A stretch of 64,000 nt of DNA from UBA2386 sp046306335 (GCA_046306335.1 JBKDXM010000022.1:1-64000); one strand, 5' to 3'. Positions 32,099 through 42,706 are shown, counted from the stretch's first letter. Numbers and translations: made by a program. The notes: a model not told the origin generated them from the letters alone.

Positions 32099-34125
32099 CA
32101 GCGGTCCTCCCAGTCGAGCGCGGTCCAGCGCGTGTAGAGCGGCGTGCTGACCAGCAGGTGGCCGCGGGCGAAGAACCGCTTGCGCTCGCGCGCCGGCGGC
32201 CCGGCGGGGGGCTCGGCGGGGGGCTCGGCTGCCGGCGGCGCCGGTTGCGCGCCCTCCTTCGGCGCCGCGCCGGGTTTGCCGCCGTCGGCCGCTTTCCTGG
32301 GTGCCGGCCGCACCGGCACGTCGAGTTCGACTTCGGCGGTGACGAACACGTCGCCGAGGTTGTTCGCCTGCCACTTGCGCTGCGGATTGGGGCCGTCGAT
32401 CGCCGGCGTGAACACGCCCGACTGCGCGTCGATGCTGCCGACGAAACGCACGTCGTCGTCGTTCTCGCGCACGATGAACTCGGCGAGGCCCCAGGTCGGC
32501 TTGACGACGAACAGGTCGACGTCGTCGGCGGTGAACGGCTTCTCGTCCTTGCCGCGGTGCACGGCGACCGCCTCGAAGCGCTCGATCTGGTTGGGCATGC
32601 GCGCGCCCTGCTCGCGCGCGCCGCCGATGCGCGCGAGGCCCTGCAGCGGCCGGATGCGCACGTAGTCGACGGTGTCGTACAGCGTGACCTCGGCGCCGGC
32701 CGGATCGCTGGCGAAGGCGACCGTGCGCGTGCCGAGTTCGGTCCCCGTGGCGGCGTCGACCGTCAGCACGCAGTGGCGATCGCTCTTGCGCTCGACGGCG
32801 GCCACGGACAGGCCGGCGCCGACGAAGAAGTGTTCGGGCTTGCAGTCGGCGGGGAACGCCTCGCCGTAGACGTCGAGCCGATGGCCGTTGCTCGGCACGG
32901 CGATCGCCTCGTTGCCGAGCGCCAGCACGCGCGGGCGGCCGAGGTCGCGGCACAGGGTGACGTCGACGCCGACTTCGTCGTAGTTGCCGGTGAACAGGCG
33001 GCCCTTCAGCGTCTGCCAGCCGTCGTCCAGCAGCAGCACCTCGCGCCACTGTGCAGCGTTCTCGCCGACGGCGCTGCGGCCGCGCCACGAGTAGCCGGCG
33101 TACAGGATGCCCTTGCCCTTGCGCGTCTGCTGCGCGCCGCCGTCGAACGCGAGATTCCAGGTGATCTCGTACTCGTCGGCGTCGGTGCGCACGAGCGTCG
33201 CCGTGCCCTGCAGGTCGCCGACGCCGATCTCGTGGCCGCGCACGGTCCACGTGCCGGCGAGCGGCACCTCGCGGCGGTTGCGTTGCCACGCGTCCCACGA
33301 CGGCGTGAACAACGGCTGGTCCTGCGTCAGCTTCGCCAGCACGCGGTCGCCGACGCTCTGCGTCGGGCTGGCGTTGCCGCCCTCGCCGCCGCGGCCGCGA
33401 GCGCCACTGCCACCGCCGCCAGTGCCACCGCCGCCCGCGTTCGCCGAGGCGCCACCGCCCGATCCGGCGTTGGTGGCACCGCCGCGGCCGCCGCCGCCGT
33501 TCCAACCGAAGCCGCCGCGGCGCTCGTCCTCGGGCGGACCACCGCCCATCTGGCCGCGCGACAGCGGGAACATCGCGACGTGGGTCGCGCGCAGCAGTTG
33601 CCATTCCTCGGCGTCGCGCTGCTGCAGCAGCACGCGGCCGAGCGGGTGGCACTGCGCGCACGCGCGGCGGAAGTCCTGGTCGTGGTGTTCCTCGGACCAG
33701 TGCACGCGCCGTTCGCTCTCGTACAGGCCGCGCTCCGCCTCGCTGCGCGTCAGGCCGTGCGAGTTCGACAGGGAGCGCACCAGCCACTTCGCCTGCGCCG
33801 CTTCGAGCTGCACGCCGTGCAGGCGGCCCATGCGCTTGATCGTCTCGGCCCAGCCCTCGGGTGACTTGCGCACGAAGGAGATGCGCGACATGTGCTTCTG
33901 GTCGTCGAGCGCGTGGCAGCGCGCGCAATGCGTGTGCACCACGGGATCCTCGACCGCGATGCCGCGGCGGTCCGGTTTCTTCGGCGCGTCGGCGGCCTCG
34001 GCTTTGTCGGCTTCGGCGGCGGGCTCCTGCGCGGCCGGCGGTGGTGACGGCGGCGCCGGGTCTTGCGCAGCGAGAGACAGCGCGGTGAGCGCAGCCAGGA
34101 ACGCGGAGGCGATCGTTCGGACCAT
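32098..34125 (-). CDS. qhpA: QHNDH alpha subunit, diheme cytochrome c
   Basis: The alpha subunit takes electrons from the quinone through two c-type hemes in the periplasm. The 675-residue protein has a signal peptide (MVRTIASAFLAALTALSLAA) and heme motifs CARCH (residues 67-71) and CAQCH (156-160). Later beta-sandwich domains include LAGTWTVRGHEIGVGDLQGTA and TWGLAEFIVRENDDDVRFVG. A Gly/Asn/Ala-rich insert (about residues 195-260) and a Pro/Ala/Glu-rich segment near the C-terminus make it about 170 residues longer than the Paracoccus subunit. It starts 136 bases after qhpF and shares its stop with the qhpD start. Confidence 0.93.
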   Translation of the reverse strand: MVRTIASAFLAALTALSLAAQDPAPPSPPPAAQEPAAEADKAEAADAPKKPDRRGIAVEDPVVHTHCARCHALDDQKHMSRISFVRKSPEGWAETIKRMGRLHGVQLEAAQAKWLVRSLSNSHGLTRSEAERGLYESERRVHWSEEHHDQDFRRACAQCHPLGRVLLQQRDAEEWQLLRATHVAMFPLSRGQMGGGPPEDERRGGFGWNGGGGRGGATNAGSGGGASANAGGGGTGGGGSGARGRGGEGGNASPTQSVGDRVLAKLTQDQPLFTPSWDAWQRNRREVPLAGTWTVRGHEIGVGDLQGTATLVRTDADEYEITWNLAFDGGAQQTRKGKGILYAGYSWRGRSAVGENAAQWREVLLLDDGWQTLKGRLFTGNYDEVGVDVTLCRDLGRPRVLALGNEAIAVPSNGHRLDVYGEAFPADCKPEHFFVGAGLSVAAVERKSDRHCVLTVDAATGTELGTRTVAFASDPAGAEVTLYDTVDYVRIRPLQGLARIGGAREQGARMPNQIERFEAVAVHRGKDEKPFTADDVDLFVVKPTWGLAEFIVRENDDDVRFVGSIDAQSGVFTPAIDGPNPQRKWQANNLGDVFVTAEVELDVPVRPAPRKAADGGKPGAAPKEGAQPAPPAAEPPAEPPAGPPARERKRFFARGHLLVSTPLYTRWTALDWEDR

Positions 34126-34261
34126 GCGGCGGCTGTCGTTGGAAGCTGGCGGGGGAGGCAGGTCCGTCCGCCGGCCGGGTGCCGGACCATAGCATCCGGC
34201 GCAGCGGTTGCGGGTTGCGTTCGTGCGTCCGCACGTCTCGCGTTCGTCCCGCCCTGGCGAT

Positions 34262-35989
34262 TCAGGCGCTGCGAACCGGACGGTCCGCCACCACACGACC
34301 GTTCGCCAGCGTCAGCACGCGGTCGGCCACGTGCAGCGCCTCCGGCCGGTGGTCCACTACGAGCAGAATGGCCTGCGGCCGGTGCACCCGCAGCGCCGCC
34401 GCTACCTGTGCCGCCGTCGCCGGGTCGACGCCGTCGAACGGCTCGTCGAGCACGATCAGGTCCGCCGGTCGGACCAGGGCGCGGGCCAGCAGCAAGCGCC
34501 GGGCCTCGCCGGCGCTCCATTCGACGCCGCCCGGATGGCGTCGCGAGCACATCGTCGCGAGGCCCTCGGGCAGCGCGCGCACGCGCGCTTCGAGCCCGAC
34601 GGTGGCGAGCGCGGCCCACAGCGCCGATTCGTCGCCCGCGCGGTCGAATCGCAGGTTGTCGCGCACCGACAGTTCGTAGACCTGCGCATCCTGCAGCAAC
34701 ACGGCCACGCGGTCGGACCACGTCGCCGGCGCGACCGCCGCGAGGTCGCCGCCGTGGACGCGGATCGTCCCGCCAGTCGGCGCGTAGAGGCCGCACAGCA
34801 ACTTGACGAGCGTCGACTTGCCCGAGCCATTCGCGCCGGTGATGGCGACGCGCTCGCCGCTGCGCAGCGCGAACGACACGCCGGCCAACGCCGGCTGCCG
34901 CGATTCGGCGTAGGCGAAGCGCAGGTCCGCAACTTCGACGGCGAACGGGCCCGGCGGGGGAGTCGCGTTGGGGGAGTTGGCCCCCGCCGGTGGCAGCGCA
35001 AGCAAGTCGGCGACCGGGCGCAGGAACAAGCGGTGCTCGTGCACCCCCGCCAGCGCCGCGAGCGCATCGCGCACGCCGTTCTGCGCCCGCTGCGCCGCCT
35101 GCGCCTGCAGCACCAGCCCGCCCAGCGTCAGCCCACCCGCCAGGGCGTCCTTGGCCAGGACATAGTACGCGACGAACAGGCCGGCGCTGGCGACGGTCTG
35201 CACCACCAGTTCGTCGCGCGCGCGCTGCCGCGCCAGCGCAGCGAGGCTGGCCCGCAGCCCGGCGCGCAGGCGGTCGAGCCGAGCGAGCCAGAACGTGCGC
35301 AGGCCAAGGCTGCGCACCTCCTTGCTGGATGCGCGTCCAGCGAGCACGGCGCCGGCGTACCCGACGTCGCGCTGGTCTCCGGTGTGGCGTTCCTGCCAAC
35401 GGACGCGCTGGTCGGCATGCCGGCGCCGGACCACGGCCAGCGGCAGCGCAGTCGCCGCGACCATGCCCGGCAGCCACCAGGAGACACGGAACAGCACGAC
35501 GACCATCGTCACCAAACCGACGCCGGCGACGACCGCGGCGATGCCGTCCTGGACCAGCCGAACCGGCCGCTGGCCGGCCTCGGCGCCGGCGCGCAGCAGC
35601 AGGTCGTGGAAGCCGGGCTGGTCGAATGCTGCTTGCGGCACCTCGGCCGCGTGCGCCTGGACCCGACGGGTCGCAGCGTCGCCGAGTTCGCGGCCGTGGT
35701 TCTCGCTGACGACCGTCGCGAGGCTGCGCAAAGCGCTGCCAAGGAAGGCAACCGCCGCCGCGACCAAGACGGCAGTGGTGGCGTCGGCGAGCGCCTGGTC
35801 GTCCGGTTGGCGACCGGCGACGCCGCGGGCGACGGCGTCGATCAGCCGCTGCAAGGCGACGAGGCCGGCCAGCGGCAGCAGCGCCTGGACGACCGCGAGC
35901 ACCAACAGGGCAGCCAGCCGCCGGCCGCCGCCGGCGGCAGCCAGCTGCCAGGCGAAGCGCCAGCTCGCGGCCCCAGGCAAACGGGTCAT
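34262..35989 (-). CDS. qhpF: QhpF-like ABC transporter
   Basis: QhpF is an ABC half-transporter needed to export the processed gamma subunit to the periplasm. The 575-residue protein has an N-terminal six-helix membrane domain (LAALLVLAVVQALLPLAGLVA) and a C-terminal ATPase with Walker A GANGSGKST, the Q-loop LLQDAQVYE, the signature WSAGEARRLLLARAL and Walker B LIVLDEPFDGVD, followed by the H-loop His (VVDHRPE). It is the most upstream of the recognised minus-strand qhp genes, preceded by an outer-membrane-like gene 33 bases away. Context, not sequence alone, gives the QhpF name. Confidence 0.88.
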   Translation of the reverse strand: MTRLPGAASWRFAWQLAAAGGGRRLAALLVLAVVQALLPLAGLVALQRLIDAVARGVAGRQPDDQALADATTAVLVAAAVAFLGSALRSLATVVSENHGRELGDAATRRVQAHAAEVPQAAFDQPGFHDLLLRAGAEAGQRPVRLVQDGIAAVVAGVGLVTMVVVLFRVSWWLPGMVAATALPLAVVRRRHADQRVRWQERHTGDQRDVGYAGAVLAGRASSKEVRSLGLRTFWLARLDRLRAGLRASLAALARQRARDELVVQTVASAGLFVAYYVLAKDALAGGLTLGGLVLQAQAAQRAQNGVRDALAALAGVHEHRLFLRPVADLLALPPAGANSPNATPPPGPFAVEVADLRFAYAESRQPALAGVSFALRSGERVAITGANGSGKSTLVKLLCGLYAPTGGTIRVHGGDLAAVAPATWSDRVAVLLQDAQVYELSVRDNLRFDRAGDESALWAALATVGLEARVRALPEGLATMCSRRHPGGVEWSAGEARRLLLARALVRPADLIVLDEPFDGVDPATAAQVAAALRVHRPQAILLVVDHRPEALHVADRVLTLANGRVVADRPVRSA

Positions 35990-36022
35990 CCCTTGGTTCC
36001 GATAAGATTTGTTATGGATAAC

Positions 36023-37054
36023 TCAGCGGGGGAGGCCGAGGCGGCGACTGCGGCCCCAGCTGCTGGGCTGCCAGACCATGCCCAACCACGCCGTGAAGTC
36101 CGGCGACACCAACGCCAGCAGGTCTTCGCCGAAGCCGAGTTCGACCTGCAGGTCGTCGCTGCAGCGCAGCCGGCCGCCGACCCACAGCAGCGCCTGGTCG
36201 TCGTCGGTCTCGCGCAGGCCGAAGTTGCGCAGCGTCGACGTCTCCCACGCCACCTGGACGAACCCGTGCAGGTCGTCGAGCAAGGCGATCTCGGCAGCCA
36301 GCCCGGCGACCGCGACGTCGGCGAAGGCGAAGCCGGCGCGGGCGGGTTCGTCCGGGGTGTGCACCCACGTGTACTGGGCGTGGCCGTACAGCGACACGAG
36401 GTCGCCTTCGCGGTCGAACAGGACGCCGAGGCTGGGCTCGACGCCGCCGCTGCCGTAGCCGCGGTCGGCGTCGCCCGTCGGGAGTTCGACGCCGCCGCGG
36501 ACCGCGAACCCGACCGGCGCGCGCTCCGGGGTCAGTCGCCAACTCGCGTAAATCGGCACGTCCAGCAGCTGTGCGCCGGCCGGGTCGGCCGACCACACGG
36601 TGTTGCCGCTGCGCCGCAGGGAGACGTCGTAGGCGTTGCGCGGCGAGATGTCGCGGTCCTGGTCCGGCAAGCCGAAGAAGTCGTGGTAGTCGACCAGGAA
36701 GCTGTCGAGGAAGCCGCCGCTGGTGTGCGCCACCGGCAACTCGACGGCGAGGTCCAACCCGCTGCCGATGCCGACGCGCAGGCCGGCCGCGACGCGCAGG
36801 TACTCCGCATCCATGCGCCACTGACGGCCGGGCGCAGCGCCGACCAACCAGAGGCTCGAGTACGCCGCGTCGGCGCGCGCCGACACCTCGCCCGCGGCGA
36901 GACCGCGCGTCGACGCCGGCGGCATGTGCATGACCAACAACTGGGCGGGATGCTGGTTGCGGACTGGCAACGGCCCTTGGGGCGCAGGCTGCGTGGCGCA
37001 ACTGCTCGCGACGATGGCCGCGAGCACGCCGGACGCGTACGGACGGGACTGCAT
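36023..37054 (-). CDS. DUF3187-like outer-membrane protein
   Basis: This 343-residue protein has a signal peptide with a possible lipobox (IVASSC) and then a beta-strand-rich body typical of outer-membrane barrels: alternating segments such as LRVGIGSGLDLAVELPVAH, YGHAQYTWVH, LHGFVQVAWETS and a terminal WLGMVWQPS. It best resembles the DUF3187 family. It lies 33 bases upstream of qhpF on the same strand, so it may belong to the same transcript. An uptake or export channel for the amine system is a possible role, but this is inference. Confidence 0.65.
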   Translation of the reverse strand: MQSRPYASGVLAAIVASSCATQPAPQGPLPVRNQHPAQLLVMHMPPASTRGLAAGEVSARADAAYSSLWLVGAAPGRQWRMDAEYLRVAAGLRVGIGSGLDLAVELPVAHTSGGFLDSFLVDYHDFFGLPDQDRDISPRNAYDVSLRRSGNTVWSADPAGAQLLDVPIYASWRLTPERAPVGFAVRGGVELPTGDADRGYGSGGVEPSLGVLFDREGDLVSLYGHAQYTWVHTPDEPARAGFAFADVAVAGLAAEIALLDDLHGFVQVAWETSTLRNFGLRETDDDQALLWVGGRLRCSDDLQVELGFGEDLLALVSPDFTAWLGMVWQPSSWGRSRRLGLPR

Positions 37055-37067
37055 GGCGGCAGGCTAG

Positions 37068-37210
37068 GAGTCTGCGTCCCGGAAGGCCACGCCGCCCAGT
37101 ACGCGTCTTCGCGTCCGGGAGCTCGCCGCCGATCCTCGGCGAATCCACCGATTCGCCTGCGGTCCTCGGCTTCGCCCCGACCGCGAATCCACGCACTGGA
37201 CCGGCGCGCG
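37068..37210. repeat. Structured dispersed repeat, copy B
   Basis: This second copy of the left-edge repeat has 125 of 127 bases identical to 1-127. It begins with CTAGGAGTCTGC, equivalent to the second unit head at 145-156, and has the same hairpins. The two substitutions include the base opposite the third stem (G82 there, C here). It fills the gap between the qhp locus and the lipoprotein gene. No coding content is seen. Confidence 0.85.
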
Positions 37211-37283
37211 GTCCGGCGTGTGCCAACGTCTGCGCGCCAGGGTGGCGGCGGCACCGGAGCGACGGCTAGACTCGCGGCGAAGC

Positions 37284-38504
37284 ATGCGCCGAACGACGTC
37301 GTTGCTCCTGGTGTCCTTGCTCGCCGCGTGTGCCGACGGCGGCAAGGAAGACCGCCCCGCCAGCGAGGTGCGCTTCAGCGCCTCCCACCATCTGCTCGGC
37401 TTCAAGACGCTGCGCGGGTTCGGCGCCTTCCCCGTGCAGGGCTCGGTGGTGTTCCCGGACCGGGCGCAGTTCAACCTGTTCGACGACAGCAGCTACAACC
37501 TCGTGCGATCGGGCAGCACGTCGGGGCGCGAGACGTACAAGCTGGCCAACGACGGCGCGCTGTCGGTCTTCGTCACCGGCGGCGGCAACGAACCCTCGAC
37601 GGTGTTCTCCGGCGCCTACGGGCGCGTCGGCGCCGCCAACCTGACCGCGCCCGGGGCCACGCCGGACTTCGTCTTCACCGACCGCGTGTCGACGCCGAAC
37701 AGCCAGTCGATCGGCATGTTCTACGGCACCAAGGTGGTCGACGCCGCGCTCGACCTGCGCGGCGATTGGCACGTGTTCTCGCTGCACGTGGTGCTCGGCG
37801 CGGCGGTGCCGGCGCCCGACAACGTGGCGCGCGCCGTGCACGGCAACCTCAACGCCGCGGGCCTGAGCGCCGACGCCAACCTGAACCTCGCCGGCACGGG
37901 CTTCCAGAGCGACAGCTCGGGCGTGCCTGCTCCGGGCCTGGGCCTCGCGGGATCGCTGCGCTTCCTGCTCGACGGCGCGACCGGCGACGGCACCTGCAAC
38001 CTCACGCTGCAGTACGACGCCGACCAGCGCGTGATGCGCGCGGTCACCAGCGGCAACGCGCTGTTCGCGCTCGACGACGACAAGTCCGACGGCGAGGCGG
38101 GCATCGCGCTGCTCGTGCGCGAGTTCGACGACGCCGCGCCGGCGACCTCGCTGGACGTGGACCGCGTCGACGGCACGTTCCTGGTCGGCGGCCACACGAT
38201 GTTCATCAACCCGTCGAACTCCGGGTCGGACTCGTTCGTCGGCACGGTCGTGCTGTCGACGAACGGCGGCTTCACCCTCGACGCCGTCGGCAACCAGGGC
38301 ATCGACTTCCGCTACACCGGCACATGGACGGCGCAGGCCAACGGCAAGCTGACCTTCGCGGTCGACGGCACCAACGAGACCTGGCACGGCGCCATCGACC
38401 GCAGCTACAACACGCTGGTGCTGGTCGACGACTTCGTCGAGACGCGCAGCAGCAACGTGCCGGAGCTGAACCTCGTGCTCGGCGTCCGCAAGAAGGTCGA
38501 CTGA
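37284..38504 (+). CDS. Hypothetical lipoprotein
   Basis: This 406-residue protein starts MRRTTSLLLVSLLAACADGG, a lipoprotein signal with lipobox LLAAC, so it is likely membrane-anchored. The body is beta-rich with a repeated pattern: GRETYKLANDGALSVFVTGGG is echoed by FVGTVVLSTNGGFTLDAVGNQG and ATGDGTCNLTLQYDADQ. I do not recognise the family. It is 15 bases before purC on the same strand but is functionally unrelated to it. Confidence 0.7.
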   Translation: MRRTTSLLLVSLLAACADGGKEDRPASEVRFSASHHLLGFKTLRGFGAFPVQGSVVFPDRAQFNLFDDSSYNLVRSGSTSGRETYKLANDGALSVFVTGGGNEPSTVFSGAYGRVGAANLTAPGATPDFVFTDRVSTPNSQSIGMFYGTKVVDAALDLRGDWHVFSLHVVLGAAVPAPDNVARAVHGNLNAAGLSADANLNLAGTGFQSDSSGVPAPGLGLAGSLRFLLDGATGDGTCNLTLQYDADQRVMRAVTSGNALFALDDDKSDGEAGIALLVREFDDAAPATSLDVDRVDGTFLVGGHTMFINPSNSGSDSFVGTVVLSTNGGFTLDAVGNQGIDFRYTGTWTAQANGKLTFAVDGTNETWHGAIDRSYNTLVLVDDFVETRSSNVPELNLVLGVRKKVD

Positions 38505-38519
38505 CCGCCCGCCGCCATC

Positions 38520-39394
38520 GTGAACAACCCCGTCCTGACGCTCGACCTGCCCTTCGCCCGGCGCCTGGGCCGCGGCAAGGTGCGCGAGATCTTCGAACTC
38601 GGCGGCGACCTCCTGCTGGTCGCTTCGGACCGTGTCTCCGCGTTCGACGTCGTGATGCACGAAGGCATCCCGGGCAAGGGCCGCGTGCTGACGGAGACGT
38701 CGGCGTTCTGGTTCCACAAGCTGCGCGACGTGGTGCCCAACCACCTGCTGTCGACCGACGTCGACGCCTGGCACGACGTCCCCGCCGAGTACCGCGAGGT
38801 GCTGCGCGGACGCACGATGCGGTGCTGCAAGGCCCAGCCGTTGCCGGTCGAATGGGTCGTGCGCGGCTACCTGACCGGTTCGGGTTGGCAGGACTACCAG
38901 CGCGATGGCGCCGTCAGCGGCGTGAAGTTGCCGCCGGGCATGCAGCACGCCAGCGAGATCGACCCGCCGATCCTGACGCCGTCGACCAAGGCCGAGGCCG
39001 GCCACGACGAGCCGATTCCGTTCGCGCGCGTCGTCGAACTCGTCGGTGAGCCGGTGGCCGTCGCCGCGCGCGACGCCGCGCTGCGGCTGTACGCGGCGGG
39101 TCGCGCCTACGCGCGGCAGCGCGGCATCGTCATCGCCGACACCAAGTTCGAGTTCGGCCTGCGCGACGGCAAACTGCTGCTGATCGACGAGTGCATGACG
39201 CCGGACTCGAGCCGGTTCTGGCCGGCCGAGGAGGTGCGTCCGGGCGGCAATCCGACGTCCTTCGACAAGCAGTACCTGCGCAATTGGCTGCTCTCGACCG
39301 GGTGGGCCAAGACGCCGCCGCCGCCGACCCTACCCCCGGAGGTCATCGCCAAGACGGCGGCGACGTACGCCGAGATCCAACGGCGGCTGCTGCC

Positions 39395-39398
<4 letters not shown>
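38520..39398 (+). CDS. purC: SAICAR synthase
   Basis: PurC joins aspartate to CAIR in purine synthesis using ATP. The 292-residue protein has RRLGRGKVREIFELGGDLLLVASDRVSAFD, VEWVVRGYLTGSGWQDYQR, TPSTKAEAGHDEPI, VIADTKFEFG and LIDECMTPDSSRFWPAE, all standard for the monofunctional enzyme. The start is GTG at 38520. Its stop overlaps the next start (GTGA), linking it to mtnA. Confidence 0.97.
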
Positions 39399-40480
<1,082 letters not shown>

Positions 40481-40489
40481 TGCGCCGGC

Positions 40490-40756
40490 ATGGGTAGCGC
40501 AGCCAGGAGCCAGAAGACCGCCGGATCACCGGCCAAACCGGCGGCGAACCGCGACCGGACGGAACGCGCACGGTCCGCGGGCATCGCGGCGATCAAGAAG
40601 CCCGAACGCTCGTCGCCGGCGATGGCGGAGATCGACGCCGACGTGCTGGAGTTCATCGCGGCCATCGACCGCTTCAAGGTCGAACACGGCCGGCCATTCC
40701 CGAACTGGAGCGAGATCCTGCTGATCGTGCGCCAGCTCGGCTACAAGCGCGGCTGA
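40490..40756 (+). CDS. Small hypothetical protein, probably conserved
   Basis: This 88-residue protein has a basic, disordered first half and a compact C-terminal part, ADVLEFIAAIDRFKVEHGRPFPNWSEIL, ending LIVRQLGYKRG. The C-terminal pattern (acidic helix, then GRPFPxWSE and a LGYK end) looks like a conserved short domain rather than a chance ORF. It sits nine bases after mtnA. No function can be assigned. Confidence 0.65.
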   Translation: MGSAARSQKTAGSPAKPAANRDRTERARSAGIAAIKKPERSSPAMAEIDADVLEFIAAIDRFKVEHGRPFPNWSEILLIVRQLGYKRG

Positions 40757-40763
40757 GCGGCGT

Positions 40764-41603
40764 TCACGCCAGCCAACCCGCGGCGCAGGCGGCGGCGACG
40801 ACGATGCCGGCGACGATGCGGTACCACGCGAACGCGGCGAAGCCGTGGCTGCGCAGGTAGCGCACGAACGGCGCCACGACCAGCAAGGCGCTGACGAAGG
40901 CCACGGCGGCGCCGACCAGGAACGGCTGCAGGGCGTCGCCGCCGAGCGCGGCGGGGTTCTTGAGCGCCTTGAGCAACGCCGCGCCGTAGAGGATGGGCAG
41001 GCCGACGAGGAACGAGAACTCGGCGGCGGCGGTGCGCGAACCGCCAGCGACCAGCGCGCCCGCGATCGTCGCGGCGGAACGGCTCGCGCCCGGCACCAGC
41101 GCCAGGCACTGGAACAGGCCGATCCACACGCAGCGCCCATACGCGAGCTGCGGCAACTCGGCGCCGGGGCCGCGGCGCCCGTTCCAGCGATCGAGCGCCA
41201 GCAGCAGCACGCCGCCGACCACCATCGCCGTCGCCACCACCGCCGGCGTGAAAAGGTGCGCGTCGATCCAATCGTCCGCCAGGAATCCGAGCACGGCAGC
41301 CGGAGCGGCGCCGAGCGCGATCTGCCAAAGCAGGTTCGCTTCGCCGGTCGCGGGTCGCAGCGCCGTGCGGGCCGCCGACCACACCCTCCGGCCGTACAGG
41401 GCGAGGATCGCAGTGATCGCCCCGGTCTGGATGCCGACGGCGAAGGTGTTGTTGGCGGCGCCCTCGGGCAGGCCCAGCAGACGCTGGGCGAGGATCAGGT
41501 GGCCCGTGCTGGAGACGGGCAGGAACTCGGTGACGCCCTCGACGAGGCCGAGCACGACCGCGTCGACGAAGCCGAGCGCCGGTTCCCCGCCGCCGCCGAT
41601 CAC
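40764..41603 (-). CDS. uppP: Undecaprenyl-diphosphatase UppP
   Basis: UppP recycles undecaprenyl pyrophosphate, the lipid carrier for peptidoglycan, at the membrane. The 279-residue multi-pass protein has both catalytic motifs, EGVTEFLPVSSTGHLIL and PGASRSAATIAGAL. The GTG start at 41603 overlaps the ald stop (GTGA), a coupling that helps fix the start. It faces the small upstream gene convergently. Confidence 0.94.
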   Translation of the reverse strand: MIGGGGEPALGFVDAVVLGLVEGVTEFLPVSSTGHLILAQRLLGLPEGAANNTFAVGIQTGAITAILALYGRRVWSAARTALRPATGEANLLWQIALGAAPAAVLGFLADDWIDAHLFTPAVVATAMVVGGVLLLALDRWNGRRGPGAELPQLAYGRCVWIGLFQCLALVPGASRSAATIAGALVAGGSRTAAAEFSFLVGLPILYGAALLKALKNPAALGGDALQPFLVGAAVAFVSALLVVAPFVRYLRSHGFAAFAWYRIVAGIVVAAACAAGWLA

Positions 41604-42706
41604 AGCACCGAGTTCGGCGCGCGGTACGGCATCCCGAAGGCCTCGGCGACGCCCTGGTGCGTGCAGACGCCGGCGAGCACGTTCGCGGCGGTGCCGAGCA
41701 CCGGATCCTGCGCGGCCTTCGCGGCGCCCATGCCGGCGATCTTCTTCGCCCAAGGCCCGGTCGCGTTGGTCAGGCCGAACGTCGACGTGCGCGGCACGGC
41801 GCCCGGCATGTTGGCGACGCAGTAGTGCATCACGCCGTCGACGACGTACGTCGGATCGGCGTGCGTCGTCGGCTTGCAGGTCTCGATGCAGCCGCCCTGG
41901 TCGACGGCGACGTCGACCACGACCGACCCTTCCTTCATGGTCTTCAGGTCTTCGCGCCGGATCAGGCGCGGCGCGCGTGCGCCCTGGACGAGGACGGCGC
42001 CGATGACGAGGTCGGCGTGCACGATCTGCTCGCGGACGGTGATCGGCGAGCTGTGCAGCAGCGTGACGTTCGCCGGCATGACGTCGCTGAGGTAGCGCAA
42101 CCGATCGAGATCGATGTCGAGCAGGCGGACGTCGGCGCCGAGGCCGGCGGCCATCTTCGCCGCATTGGTGCCGACGACGCCGCCGCCCAGGATGACCACG
42201 GTCGCCGGCTCGACGCCGGGGATGCCGCCGAGCAGGATGCCGCGGCCGCCGTAGTGCTTCTCCAAGCAGACGGCGCCGACCTGCACCGCCATGCGGCCGG
42301 CGACCTCGCTCATCGGCGTCAGCAGCGGCAGCGAGTTGCGGTGGATGAGCGTCTCGTAGGCGAAGCAGTGCGCGCCGGACTTCAGCATCGCGTCGGTCAG
42401 CTCGCGGCTGGCGGCGAAGTGGAAGTACGTGAACAGCAGCTGGCCCTTCTTGATCAGCGGATACTCGGCCGGCAGCGGCTCCTTGACCTTCACGATCATG
42501 TCCGCACCGCCGTAGACCTCGGCCGCCGTGGCGACGACCTTGGCGCCGACCTTGGCGTACGCCTCGTCGGACACGCCAGCGCCCAGTCCGGCGCTGGCCT
42601 GCACCAGCACCGTGTGGCCGGCGCCGACGAGGTCGAGCACCATGGCCGGCACGGCGCCGACGCGGTTTTCTTGGGCTTTGATCTCCTTGGGAACGCCGAT
42701 GATCAT
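41600..42706 (-). CDS. ald: Alanine dehydrogenase
   Basis: Ald interconverts L-alanine with pyruvate and ammonia using NAD. The 368-residue protein has the MIIGVPKEIKAQENRVG start, the substrate Arg/Lys segment VKVKEPLPAEYPLI, the GTYFHF-type segment FTYFHFAASRELT, the NAD motif VVILGGGVVGTNAAKMA and the terminal AGVCTHQGVAEAFG. The family also contains a pyridine nucleotide transhydrogenase relative, but the length and single domain fit Ald. Confidence 0.96.
   Translation of the reverse strand: MIIGVPKEIKAQENRVGAVPAMVLDLVGAGHTVLVQASAGLGAGVSDEAYAKVGAKVVATAAEVYGGADMIVKVKEPLPAEYPLIKKGQLLFTYFHFAASRELTDAMLKSGAHCFAYETLIHRNSLPLLTPMSEVAGRMAVQVGAVCLEKHYGGRGILLGGIPGVEPATVVILGGGVVGTNAAKMAAGLGADVRLLDIDLDRLRYLSDVMPANVTLLHSSPITVREQIVHADLVIGAVLVQGARAPRLIRREDLKTMKEGSVVVDVAVDQGGCIETCKPTTHADPTYVVDGVMHYCVANMPGAVPRTSTFGLTNATGPWAKKIAGMGAAKAAQDPVLGTAANVLAGVCTHQGVAEAFGMPYRAPNSVL

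Noticed and set aside
34208..39049. Plus-strand open frame spanning the qhpF end, repeat copy B and purC
   Set aside because: It crosses several real genes on both strands and the repeat; it is a chance lack of stop codons in GC-rich DNA.
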